DNA of 64,000 nucleotides from Hoylesella loescheii (GTDB lineage: Bacteria > Bacteroidota > Bacteroidia > Bacteroidales > Bacteroidaceae), in the NCBI GenBank assembly GCA_021531755.1, contig JADYUK010000005.1:97950-161949 (forward strand), read 5' to 3'. The position numbers and the translations under genes were made by a program. Below the pieces are notes generated by a model. That model was given only the letters and a program-made list of their open reading frames with translations, searched no databases and was not told the DNA's origin. Below are positions 25,589 to 32,970 of the stretch, one piece after another. Every line of letters starts with the position of its first letter. Within the stretch, counting starts at the first letter, position 1.

Positions 25589-25912
25589 TTATTCTGAGAT
25601 AATCTCGTATATGTCCTGATGGTCAAGCATGGCATAGTCCGCCACATCGTCAACATTGTATGTCTGCTGGTTGTCTGCGGATTGTGTGGCGATATTCATG
25701 TCCTTGTCGTCCGGCATGTATAGATATGCCATGGCCGACAGCCCGAGCAGCAGGGTTATGCACGCGGCGCTGTACCATACCGCCCTGCCCCGTCTCTGGC
25801 GTATCGTGATAGGTTGTGCCTCAGAGGGTATCCTCTTCATGATATCGGCCGTGAAGCTGTCCAGGTATCCCTCTGGCGCCCTGAATGGCTCTTTCCTTAT
25901 ATTCTGTCTCAT
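25589..25912 (-). CDS. Small single-pass membrane protein, likely anti-sigma partner
   Basis: A 107-residue protein with about 45 cytoplasmic residues (APEGYLDSFTADIMKRIP), one membrane span (AVWYSAACITLLLGLSAMAYLYM) and an acidic external tail. It starts 45 bp after the ECF sigma gene. Position and topology are those of a membrane anti-sigma or sigma-partner protein. No canonical zinc-binding anti-sigma motif (HxxxCxxC) is present, so the role comes from context. Confidence 0.6.
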   Translation of the reverse strand: MRQNIRKEPFRAPEGYLDSFTADIMKRIPSEAQPITIRQRRGRAVWYSAACITLLLGLSAMAYLYMPDDKDMNIATQSADNQQTYNVDDVADYAMLDHQDIYEIISE

Positions 25913-25957
25913 TGCTGTGTCTCTTTTAATTTATGACGCCTCTGACGGGCATAAGGT

Positions 25958-26506
25958 TTAATCGCCTGAGCTGAGAAATGACGAGATTTTTTTTACCGCT
26001 ATATGGTAGCTCGCTTTCAGCGCCCCCTCTGATGTGCCGAGAATCTTGCTGATATCAGAGTATCTCATATCCTCATAGTATTTCAGTTGGAATACAGTCC
26101 GCTGCACATCGGGGAGCAGGTGTATGGCCTCCTGCAGTCTGGCCTCCGCCTCGTCGCCCTCAAAATACTCGTCCGCCATCAGATGTGCCGCGACGCCTTG
26201 TCCGTCGCCCTCTCCGTCGATTGTGGTGGTGGCGTTCGAGTGGTGGAGAAAGTCGAGAGCCTCGTTGATGGCGATACGGTAGAGCCAGGACGATAGTTTT
26301 GAGCGTCCCTCAAACGTGGGGAGCCCCTTCCACGCTTTTATGAATGTGTTCTGCATCACATCGTCCGCATCGTCATGATACAATACCATACGTCGAATCT
26401 GCCGGTATAGCGGCTCACTATACTGACGCACAAGTATCTCAAAAGCTTTATGTTGGGTTTTCTCGTCTGCAAGGAGACTCAGCAGTGTCTTCTCATCTAC
26501 TTGCAT
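25958..26506 (-). CDS. ECF-type RNA polymerase sigma factor
   Basis: A 182-residue sigma-70 family protein with regions 2 (LYRQIRRMVLYHDDADDVMQ, QNTFIKAWKGL) and 4 (LLPDVQRTVFQLKYYEDMRY, then ISKILGTSEGALKASYHIAVK). It heads a three-gene minus-strand set with the membrane partner and the Spy-like periplasmic protein, which suggests an envelope-stress circuit. No TAnnTTTG promoter was found immediately upstream, which would fit autoregulation by an alternative promoter. Confidence 0.92.
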   Translation of the reverse strand: MQVDEKTLLSLLADEKTQHKAFEILVRQYSEPLYRQIRRMVLYHDDADDVMQNTFIKAWKGLPTFEGRSKLSSWLYRIAINEALDFLHHSNATTTIDGEGDGQGVAAHLMADEYFEGDEAEARLQEAIHLLPDVQRTVFQLKYYEDMRYSDISKILGTSEGALKASYHIAVKKISSFLSSGD

Positions 26507-26671
26507 ATATCGGGAATGATAGTTTCAGTATTTTTATCCGTGTGTCTTTCAGTGTTCGGTTGGGGGCGGTATGGGGATGATGTCTCCACGCCGAGGGAGA
26601 GAGGGATGAGGGCGGGGGTGATGGAAGATGGCGGAGTGGAGAGAGAGACAGGGGTGTGAGGGGGAGGGGGA

Positions 26672-26977
26672 TTATCTGATGGAAATCTTCCTTACCGTCT
26701 TGCCTATCTTTATGATGTAGCATCCCTTAGGGAGATTGAGGTCATAACACTTGTCCATGCCGTCTACCTTGAACACCCTGACCTGCACCCCAGTCACATT
26801 ATACACACGGAGCGTCTGGCCGTTGCCGTTTGTCACACGCAGCTGTGAGCCCTCCACTACTGTCACATTTGGCGTCTGCATGTGCTCCATCTCGTCCGTT
26901 ACCGGCTCTGCGTAGGCAGTGCTTGGGGTGGCGATAATCATGGATATCAATAGGATGGTGTAGATATATTTTGTCAT
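26672..26977 (-). CDS. Small secreted protein with T9SS-sorting-like C-terminal domain
   Basis: I start at the ATG at 26977 (MTKYIYTILLISMIIATPS), which gives a signal peptide cleaved near AYA. The open frame extends 26 poor-quality codons upstream. The 101-residue product is almost only a beta-rich tail, LRVYNVTGVQVRVFKVDG then LPKGCYIIKIGKTVRKISIR, which looks like the type A sorting domain of cargo of the type IX secretion system. Almost no passenger domain precedes it. It could be a remnant, a minimal surface protein or a decoy. PorE- and PorW-like genes are in the same window. Confidence 0.6.
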   Translation of the reverse strand: MTKYIYTILLISMIIATPSTAYAEPVTDEMEHMQTPNVTVVEGSQLRVTNGNGQTLRVYNVTGVQVRVFKVDGMDKCYDLNLPKGCYIIKIGKTVRKISIR

Positions 26978-27086
26978 AAGCGGTGTTTTTTCTGTTGTTC
27001 TCGTCGTGATAGCGTGTTGGAGCTGTTGCGGCAGCCGGCGCTGCTGCTGTGGCAATCCCCAGCCCCACGCTCTCTGATTTTATTTG

Positions 27087-27117
27087 CAAAGATAAAAAAT
27101 CCTTTCCATAATTCAAG
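27087..27117 (-). promoter_or_regulatory. Promoter of the small secreted protein gene
   Basis: On the minus strand CTTG (27114-27117) and an exact TATCTTTG (27087-27094) are 19 bp apart. The predicted leader is about 105 nt and supports the downstream ATG at 26977. Confidence 0.6.
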
Positions 27118-27331
27118 GCGTAATGTTGTGGAGTTGTCGAAACTTAACCATAATTAACGTTTTTTGCCGATTCCTGGGGGTGGGGCAAGGCGTAGGCGGG
27201 GTTGTCCGGTGGTGGGGTTCCGGCTGTCATCCCGTTTCCTGGAGAGAGGGGGCGTGTCCACAAGACTGCATGGAAGTATTAATTTTTCATAATTATTCTT
27301 GGCAACATTCGTCTGCATACTATATTTTCTG

Positions 27332-27339
27332 TAATTTTG
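27332..27339 (+). promoter_or_regulatory. -7 element of the tRNA-Ser gene
   Basis: TAATTTTG ends 17 bp before the mature tRNA. A clear -33 partner is not seen at 19-21 bp. Confidence 0.5.
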
Positions 27340-27356
27340 CAGCGGTTTTTTGAGAA

Positions 27357-27444
27357 GGAGAGGTGCTCGAGTGGTTGAAGAGGCACGCCTGGAAAGCGTG
27401 TAACCGGCAAAACCGGTTCGCAGGTTCGAATCCTGTTCTCTCCG
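27357..27444 (+). tRNA. tRNA-Ser, anticodon GGA
   Basis: An 88-nt class II tRNA. The acceptor strand GGAGAGG pairs with TCTCTCC (one G-T pair) and the discriminator base is G. The anticodon arm holds CTGGAAA (anticodon GGA, reading TCC/TCT). A long variable arm (CCGGCAAAACCGG) and a T loop TTCGAAT are present. CCA is not encoded, so it must be added by the CCA enzyme encoded at 43271-44743. Confidence 0.97.
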
Positions 27445-27460
27445 CATCCTTCATCAGCGT

Positions 27461-27497
27461 ACAGCTTTCCCCCGCCGGCGGAGAGCTGTTTTTTTTT
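27461..27497 (+). terminator. Intrinsic terminator of tRNA-Ser
   Basis: ACAGCTTTCC (27461-27470) pairs with GGAGAGCTGT (27480-27489), with one G-T pair and a 9-nt GC-rich loop, followed by a run of eight to nine T. Confidence 0.9.
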
Positions 27498-27536
27498 GTG
27501 TTCTGTATTCTTGTTGTCCCACACCTCCGGAGGGGC

Positions 27537-27545
27537 TGTGGATAA
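27537..27545. promoter_or_regulatory. DnaA-box-like 9-mer TGTGGATAA
   Basis: An exact inverse of TTATCCACA. A second exact copy is at 27934-27942. Two sites alone do not make an origin, and gene orientation does not switch here. Listed as a possible DnaA binding site only. Confidence 0.35.
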
Positions 27546-27599
27546 TGCCAAGCTCATAGCTCGCTGTCCCCCATCGGCGGCTTCGTCTTCCTCTTTCCT

Positions 27600-27817
27600 C
27601 GCTTTTTACGAAAACACCACGATTTCACGATTTCACGATTTCACAAATTCATAAATTCACAAATTCATAAATTCACAAATTCATAAATTCACAAATTCAC
27701 AAATTCACAAATTCACAAATTCACAAATTCACATTTTCGCTTTTTACGAAAACACCACGATTTCACATTTTCACCGCATCAATCTCCTGAAACGATGCTA
27801 TCGCCTTTAATCTCGCC
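27600..27817. repeat. Composite repeat, left copy, with 9-bp array A
   Basis: The order is CGCTTTTTACGAAAACACC, three GATTTCAC units, an array of about ten AAATTCACA/AAATTCATA units (to about 27733), a second CGCTTTTTACGAAAACACC, and a REP-like segment at 27771-27817. The same parts occur in inverted order at 29085-29214. The right copy has GAAAAGG-type units in place of some array units. Confidence 0.85.
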
Positions 27818-27860
27818 CCTACGTCAAGCTGAGATACATTAGCTTGTTATTGTCCAAAGA

Positions 27861-27931
27861 AGAGGCGACACACGCCGATAGACTCAGGAAATCCGATAGA
27901 ATAACAATAGATGTGGACTTGTGTCGCCTCT
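27861..27931. other. 12-bp inverted repeat with spaced arms
   Basis: AGAGGCGACACA (27861-27872) and TGTGTCGCCTCT (27920-27931) are perfect inverse copies 47 bp apart. An exact DnaA-box 9-mer starts 3 bp beyond the right arm. Outside and inside the arms are TTGTTATT and AATAACAA, also inverse. It could be a cruciform, a hairpin RNA or paired protein sites. Confidence 0.6.
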
Positions 27932-28064
27932 CCTGTGGATAACGATGTAGCAATAGTAGAATCAATGGATGTCCGGTAATGAATCACAACTTATCATAAA
28001 GGTCTAACTGACTGTAATACAAGAAAATACCCTTGTTTTTAAGTGTAATTAACCGTGAAGGGCA

Positions 28065-28101
28065 TGTGAATTTGTGAATTTGTGAATTTGTGAATTTGTG
28101 A
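28065..28101. repeat. 9-bp array B (TGTGAATTT, inverted relative to A)
   Basis: Four tandem TGTGAATTT units, the reverse complement of array A. About 330 bp separate A and B. Confidence 0.9.
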
Positions 28102-28226
28102 AAACAGCGGTTTTTGATTTTTCGAGCCGAATTGTTAAAATGCTGTATCGTCAATTCCAGCGCAGCCTTTTCAGGCCGTGGGGGCTGGCTCGATTTGGAC
28201 AGTGTGTGTGTAATGTATATAATTTA

Positions 28227-28240
28227 TATTTTATAAAATA
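28227..28240. other. A/T palindrome in a very A/T-rich patch
   Basis: TATTTTATAAAATA is a perfect 14-bp palindrome inside about 50 bp of almost pure A/T (28210-28255). It is followed by an alternating CG stretch (CGCGCGCGCG near 28268). Such neighbouring extremes are physically unusual. No function is assigned. Confidence 0.5.
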
Positions 28241-28296
28241 AAATATATTTTTCAGAATACAGAAATCGCGCGCGCGCCCGCATGCGAGAAAACCCC

Positions 28297-28346
28297 GAAT
28301 TCACAAATTCACAAATTCACAAATTCACAAATTCACAAATTCACAC
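28297..28346. repeat. 9-bp array C (AAATTCACA, same orientation as A)
   Basis: About five tandem units, 212 bp before the promoter of the small Cys-rich protein. Together with inverted array D it brackets that gene. Confidence 0.9.
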
Positions 28347-28557
28347 CAACGTACTTTCCCTCTCCATTTTAACATTTCTGCTGTTTGAACATTTTTCTTT
28401 AACATGGATTTAACAGTCAGAATGCCTCCTGCTGTGTCGCAACCATCAGTCTGAGCAAGACAGTGGCAGAGGGGGGCGAAAGTGTAAAAATACAGTCACA
28501 AATAGAGATTTAAGGATTTTTATGACAAAATATTTCATCCATTCAAGAAAAAATCAG

Positions 28558-28565
28558 TAACTTTG
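28558..28565 (+). promoter_or_regulatory. Promoter -7 element TAACTTTG before the small Cys-rich gene
   Basis: An exact TAnnTTTG match. TTTC at 28533-28536, 21 bp upstream, is a plausible -33 element. Transcription would begin near 28571, leaving a 165-nt leader. Confidence 0.6.
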
Positions 28566-28571
28566 TATAGC

Positions 28572-28737
28572 ATTCGGAGGAGGCAGGGCGTCTAATGGAG
28601 CCACAGGCCGTGAAGCCAGACTGGATTAGCTCTATTGCCAGGCTGGGAGTAGCGTCTGTGAGACGCTCATTTGCCACCACGATTCAGATACCCATAAGTT
28701 AGAAACTACTAAACACAAAGAAAGGAGACCAAACAAT
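28572..28737 (+). ncRNA. Candidate structured 5' leader RNA
   Basis: Several complementary pairs are consistent with one fold. GGCA plus GCGTCT (28582-28585, 28588-28593) pairs with AGACGC plus TGCC (28661-28666, 28672-28675), and AATGGAGC (28594-28601) pairs with GCTCTATT (28629-28636). A competing hairpin AGCGTCT-GTG-AGACGCT (28651-28667) would use the same AGACGC, so two states are possible. A 35-codon frame (28595-28702) overlaps it and may be chance. No known riboswitch class was recognised. Confidence 0.45.
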
Positions 28738-29112
28738 ATGGCTTTTATGTATAAGCTCTACAAGATAACGCGCACGTTCAAGGACGGGCGCACAGACACA
28801 GCTACGGCAAGTGGTTCGGCAGGACTGTCCGCCTTGGCACATACGACACGGCTTATATTATTCCTCCTTATCCTCACAGCCTCGCCTGCAATGGCTGGGC
28901 GTGATTCTGTCTATGTATCCACCAGCCCGAACGCCTATGCCTATCACAGGACTTTGAAGTGTGAGGGTCTGCAGCGCACAACGCGCAAGATTATCAAGAT
29001 TCCAAGACAGCAGGCTGAAAGGTCCCGCCGTCCATGCCGCTACTGCTACCGCCGTGAGGTGATTGCCATCGGCGGCGAGATAAAGGGCGACAGCATCGTT
29101 TCGGGAGATTGA
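28738..29112 (+). CDS. Small exported or membrane protein with Cys cluster, function unknown
   Basis: A 124-residue protein. The start is supported by a rare clear Shine-Dalgarno (AAAGGAG, 9 bp before ATG). About 36 polar residues precede one hydrophobic segment (LILFLLILTASPAMA), either a long signal peptide or an anchor. The rest has a Tyr-His...Cys...Cys-x-x-Cys pattern: YHRTLKCEGLQRT, then RRPCRYCYRR. This resembles small metal-binding modules at the ends of surface proteins and nucleases. The family is not named with confidence. The last codons (IKGDSIVSGD) lie inside a dispersed repeat that occurs inverted at 27771, so the 3' end may have been captured from the repeat. Confidence 0.6.
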   Translation: MAFMYKLYKITRTFKDGRTDTATASGSAGLSALAHTTRLILFLLILTASPAMAGRDSVYVSTSPNAYAYHRTLKCEGLQRTTRKIIKIPRQQAERSRRPCRYCYRREVIAIGGEIKGDSIVSGD

Positions 29113-29230
29113 TGATGTGAATTTGTGAATTTATGAATTCGTGAATTTGTGAATTTGTGAATTTGTGAAAAGGCGAAAAGGCGAAAAGGTGAAAAGGTGA
29201 AATCGTGGTGTTTTCGTCAAACGGAGAAAA
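29073..29230. repeat. Composite repeat, right copy (inverted), with array D
   Basis: From left to right: the REP-like segment (overlapping the end of the small Cys gene), array D of TGTGAATTT units (about 29115-29168), GAAAAGGCG/GAAAAGGTG units, then GAAATCGTGGTGTTTTCG. This is the inverse order and sequence of the left copy at 27600-27817, with several mismatches. Confidence 0.8.
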
Positions 29231-29405
29231 AGTGAAAAGGCGAAATCCACCATTGAGGGCGGCGAGCAATGGAGCTGTGCCAGATACTTTTCGGTACAGC
29301 CCCGTAATCGCCGGAGCGATATTCAGATAACGTGCAGTAAAAAGAAAAAACACACAAAAGCGTGGATAATATCCGCCATGAGGCACACACGCCCATATGT
29401 GCGCC

Positions 29406-30269
29406 CTACACGACAGGCCTATGCTGGGAGCTCAGCCATCTGCGCCGGTTCTCCTCCACTCTCTGCTTCAGCGACGGCGAGAAGAGCCAGTCAATGAAAC
29501 GTGACGTTATCTCCCGTATGGCGACATCGGAGGGATGGAGCATATCGGGAGCATAGAAACGGTAATCGCGAAGCTCGTCGAGAAGTATCTCATAGGCTGG
29601 GAAGTATGATACGCCTGTGTTCTCACGCGCAAGACGGTCGACAGCGAGGAGAAGCTTGGCTTTCTGCAACTGCGACTCATGGAATCCGTATTTGCGGTAT
29701 CTGTACGGACTCACTGTGAAGCATACGTGGAGGGATGGACGAATCTCCCTGACACGGCCGATGATATCTGTCCACACGCCCACTATCTCATCGACAGAGG
29801 GCTCATACTCAGAAAAGGACGATTGGGGCTCCTTATGACAATTGGCCACAACAAGACCTGAGCGGAGACGGTAGCAGCGTGTGGTCCCGAATGTGACGCA
29901 GAGGAGACTCGCTGACTGGAGAAGACCGCGGGCGGCTGCGTGGCGGAGTGTAATACGCTCACGGCATTCTGCCTCTGTCCTGGCCGAGAAGCGGGATGTA
30001 TGCTGCCAGCTGTGGAAGACGCCGTCGGCGCCATGGAAGATATGACCGACAGGAGGGTCAACGGAGAGGAGACTGCCGACAGCGCCCGCTATGCTGAGCG
30101 GATTGTACAGGACGCCGAAGGGATTGACATCGATATCTGTGGGGGGAAGCGCGTGGGAAAGCTCCTCGCCGACATGCTGGGCAAAGCATGAGCCGAGCAT
30201 CATGAGGCGGTCGGAGGGCTGGAGGGTCATCGGCGGAGACGGGAGAGAGACGGGGGTCGTAAACTGCAT
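29406..30269 (-). CDS. GSCFA-domain protein
   Basis: A 287-residue protein. The family signature MMLGSCFAQHVGEEL is near residue 23, followed by NPFGVLYNP. GSCFA proteins belong to the SGNH/GDSL-like hydrolase clan, and the Ser in GSCFA would be the nucleophile. Later DMLHPSD supplies the Asp-x-x-His pair. There is no signal peptide. It lies 48 bp after the acyl-ligase/ACP/PlsC fusion gene on the same strand and is probably co-transcribed, suggesting a lipid- or acyl-related esterase. Substrates of the family are poorly known. Confidence 0.88.
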   Translation of the reverse strand: MQFTTPVSLPSPPMTLQPSDRLMMLGSCFAQHVGEELSHALPPTDIDVNPFGVLYNPLSIAGAVGSLLSVDPPVGHIFHGADGVFHSWQHTSRFSARTEAECRERITLRHAAARGLLQSASLLCVTFGTTRCYRLRSGLVVANCHKEPQSSFSEYEPSVDEIVGVWTDIIGRVREIRPSLHVCFTVSPYRYRKYGFHESQLQKAKLLLAVDRLARENTGVSYFPAYEILLDELRDYRFYAPDMLHPSDVAIREITSRFIDWLFSPSLKQRVEENRRRWLSSQHRPVV

Positions 30270-30317
30270 TATGTTGATGTGATGAGATAAAAGACAACAA
30301 GTGGGGTGGGGGAGGAA

Positions 30318-32807
30318 TCAGCGCAGACTATCGGAAATGGATTTGTGCACACGGCTGACTATATCATCATATGTATCACGGGGCTGGGGAGTGACTGGCG
30401 GCAGATAGGTTATGGATATCGGATGGCGTGTAGGTATGTGCCGTCCACGCGGCATGGCCTCAAACGCTCCGGAGATGCATACTGGCACAACAGGGACACC
30501 CAGCTCCTTGCTGAGGATGGCGAATGTGCGCTTGAAGGCGCCGGGCGCCGCTGTCCGCGAGCGTGTGCCCTCAGGGAATATCACGATACTCTTCTGCTGG
30601 CGCAGCACTGCCGCAAGTTTCATTATGCTCGTCTTCAGGGCCTTGCGCTCCATGATGATGATATTATGGCGCGAGGCGAGATGACGGAGGAGGGAATTGC
30701 TGACATGGTCCTCTGTGGCGTAGAAATAGTAATCGTCAATATGCTCAGAGGCGATTCCTGCCATTGTCATGGGGCCGTCAAGGACACTCTGATGGTTTGG
30801 GGCGAGTATGACTGGCCCTGATGCGGGGATATTCTCCCTGCCATGTATCTCAAGGCTGTTGTGATGGCGCAGGAAATGGTTGAAGAGGCGTGCTATGTAG
30901 CGGTGGGAGAACGAGGCTACAGGCAGCTTGGCCGTTGTCGTCTGCTCCACAAGCATCGTGTGCCAGTCAGCATCCTCAACATCGGTGCGGGTCTTCTGCT
31001 CATGAATCTGTGCGGCAAGCGCTGACACATCCCGGTATGATGCCATATTGTCGGCGTTAATCTCAATGCCGAATGTCTGCTCTATGAATCCCTGGAGGGA
31101 GACACGGTCGAGCGAGTCGAAGGCCAGGTCAAGCTCTATATGGCTTGAGGGTTTGACATCGATCTGTTTCTCACGTTCCATATAACGCTTGAGGATGAGA
31201 TACTCATCATGCCATGGCATGGTGGCTGTCATATCCTGAGTCTCGGCCCGGCTGTGGGGAGTGTTCTCCTGTGAGCGGTCGAGGATATCGTGCAGCTTGT
31301 ATCGCTGGAGCTTCTCGAGCTTCGTGCGCGGGAGGTCATCGTGCCAGACGGTGACGGCCATGACTTTCTTGTAGTTGGCCACACTCCTGTTGTACGGCCC
31401 GAGAATCTCAATCTTCAGCGCCTGCTCTATCTCACGGTCATCACGGCCTGCAGCCCATGATGCCTGTGGGACTATTATGGCCCTGAGCATGTCGCCATCA
31501 GCCATGACAGCCGCTTCCTTCACTATATGCTCATAACGCTCAAGCTTGTACTCTATCTCGTTGGGCTGCACGTTCTTGCCGTTAGAGAGCACAATAATCT
31601 CCTTTGTGCGTCCTGTGATGAAGATGTGGCCGCTCTCGTCAATACGCGCGAGGTCGCCAGTATGCAGATAGCCATCGCGGTCAATGACTTGTCTTGTCTC
31701 CTCCGGGCGGTTGTAATAGCCCAGCATGACGTTAGGGCCCTTGACGCATATCTCCCCGTCTATGATGCGGCAGTCGACAGCCTGCAGGGGCAGTCCGCAA
31801 CATCCTGGGATATAATCTCCGGGGCGTGTGAAGGCTATAATCGGGGCTGTCTCTGTCATGCCATATCCCTCATAGACCTCAAGCCCGAGGGTGGCAAGTC
31901 CGCGTCCTATCTCAGGGTCGAGAGCGGCACCGCCACAGACACAGATCTCTATATGCCCGCCCATCTTCTTATGGACAGAACTGAAGACGAGGCGCGAGAG
32001 GCGGCGGCTCCCTGCTTTCTGGCATATCCGGAACAGGAGCCTCGTGAGGCGGTGTGCATCAATCTTTGCCTTTATGCCATTGTAGAGAGTCTGCCATAGA
32101 CGGGGGACACCAATGAATATGCCAATCTTCCCACGCTGTAGTGTCTCCATGATATCCGGACCAGACATGGACGGACAGATGGCAACACCACCTCCTGTCA
32201 GAATAGGGGCGATTATCGAACCCATGAGAGGCAGGATATGATGGACTGGCAGAAGAATAAGTGTGCGGCGCGAGGGATTGAAGATTGGGATATCCTCGCA
32301 TACGCCATAGAGATTGGCCTGAAGGTTATCGTAGGATAGCATCACACCTTTTGGCGAGCCTGTCGTGCCCGAGGTGTATATTATAACCGCTACAGCAGAC
32401 CCTCGCTCCCAGCTCTGCTCAGACGGTGTGGCATCGGCGAGCGGCTCCCGCTCATAGTTGTCGATGATATGAACCTGGATGTCTGTGCCCGCAATTTGCT
32501 GTGCCCGGTCTACAAGGCCGCGCTTCCCTGTTGTCGTCCATATGCATGACGGCTGGCAGTCGCTAAGGATATATGCGATGTCATCTGGTTGGGAGGAGGC
32601 GTCGACAGGAACGGGGATGCCCCTGTTGTTCCACACTGAGAAGAAAGCATATATCCATCCCTCGCGGTTCTCACCGACAATGACTGTCTTCATGCCTGGG
32701 GCTGTATTGCTGACAGATGCGTATCGTTCTATACGCAACAGCATCTCATGATAGCTGATATCTTTATCTCTGGCTATGATAGCTGTCTTCTTGAAATCCT
32801 TTATCAT
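30318..32807 (-). CDS. Acyl-AMP ligase / acyl carrier / PlsC acyltransferase fusion
   Basis: An 829-residue three-domain enzyme. Residues 1 to about 500 form an ANL acyl ligase (IIYTSGTTGSPKGVM, EGYGMTETAP, HTGDLARI). A carrier domain follows at about 535-610 with the phosphopantetheine Ser in LDLAFDSLDRVSL. The C-terminal 200 residues are a PlsC-type acyltransferase with NHQSVLDGP (His-x4-Asp) and FPEGTRSR. The design activates a fatty acid, loads it on the built-in carrier and transfers it to lysophosphatidate or a similar acceptor, as in the Aas-type acyl-recycling enzymes. There is no flippase domain. Upstream are long tandem repeats, downstream the GSCFA gene. Confidence 0.9.
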   Translation of the reverse strand: MIKDFKKTAIIARDKDISYHEMLLRIERYASVSNTAPGMKTVIVGENREGWIYAFFSVWNNRGIPVPVDASSQPDDIAYILSDCQPSCIWTTTGKRGLVDRAQQIAGTDIQVHIIDNYEREPLADATPSEQSWERGSAVAVIIYTSGTTGSPKGVMLSYDNLQANLYGVCEDIPIFNPSRRTLILLPVHHILPLMGSIIAPILTGGGVAICPSMSGPDIMETLQRGKIGIFIGVPRLWQTLYNGIKAKIDAHRLTRLLFRICQKAGSRRLSRLVFSSVHKKMGGHIEICVCGGAALDPEIGRGLATLGLEVYEGYGMTETAPIIAFTRPGDYIPGCCGLPLQAVDCRIIDGEICVKGPNVMLGYYNRPEETRQVIDRDGYLHTGDLARIDESGHIFITGRTKEIIVLSNGKNVQPNEIEYKLERYEHIVKEAAVMADGDMLRAIIVPQASWAAGRDDREIEQALKIEILGPYNRSVANYKKVMAVTVWHDDLPRTKLEKLQRYKLHDILDRSQENTPHSRAETQDMTATMPWHDEYLILKRYMEREKQIDVKPSSHIELDLAFDSLDRVSLQGFIEQTFGIEINADNMASYRDVSALAAQIHEQKTRTDVEDADWHTMLVEQTTTAKLPVASFSHRYIARLFNHFLRHHNSLEIHGRENIPASGPVILAPNHQSVLDGPMTMAGIASEHIDDYYFYATEDHVSNSLLRHLASRHNIIIMERKALKTSIMKLAAVLRQQKSIVIFPEGTRSRTAAPGAFKRTFAILSKELGVPVVPVCISGAFEAMPRGRHIPTRHPISITYLPPVTPQPRDTYDDIVSRVHKSISDSLR

Positions 32808-32875
32808 ATATTCTCACTATTGTTTCCGTTGATTATGAATTCGGGTGCAAAGGTTATCTTTTTCACACGGAATAT

Positions 32876-32970
32876 CACGGATGTTTTTCTTTATCACGAA
32901 TTATCGAATTATCGAATTTCTTTTCACACGGATGTTTTTCTTTATCACGAATTATCGAATTATCGAATTC
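32876..32970. repeat. Two copies of a 51-bp unit
   Basis: Units starting CACGGATGTTTTTCTTTATC at 32876 and 32927 share the ATTATCGAATTATCGAATT tail. They lead straight into the 74-bp repeats. Confidence 0.85.

Noticed and set aside
27600..27740. A CRISPR-like array of regular short repeats
   Set aside because: The units are only 9 bp, directly abutting with no unique spacers, and no cas gene is nearby.
27537..28260. Chromosomal origin of replication
   Set aside because: Only two DnaA-type boxes, no dnaA or dnaN nearby, and genes on both sides are mainly on the same strand.
28572..28690. A cobalamin riboswitch, suggested by AGCCACAG and GAAGCCAGACTGG words
   Set aside because: The conserved core segments and B12 box are not in the right order or sequence, and the gene is not a transport or cobalamin gene.
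28595..28702. A 35-codon leader peptide (MEPQAVKPDW start)
   Set aside because: Possible, but there is no ribosome site and it overlaps the proposed RNA stems. Kept only as a note in the leader entry.
27357..29230. A tRNA-integrated genomic island ending near 29.2 kb
   Set aside because: No integrase gene and no repeat of the tRNA 3' end was found at the far side.
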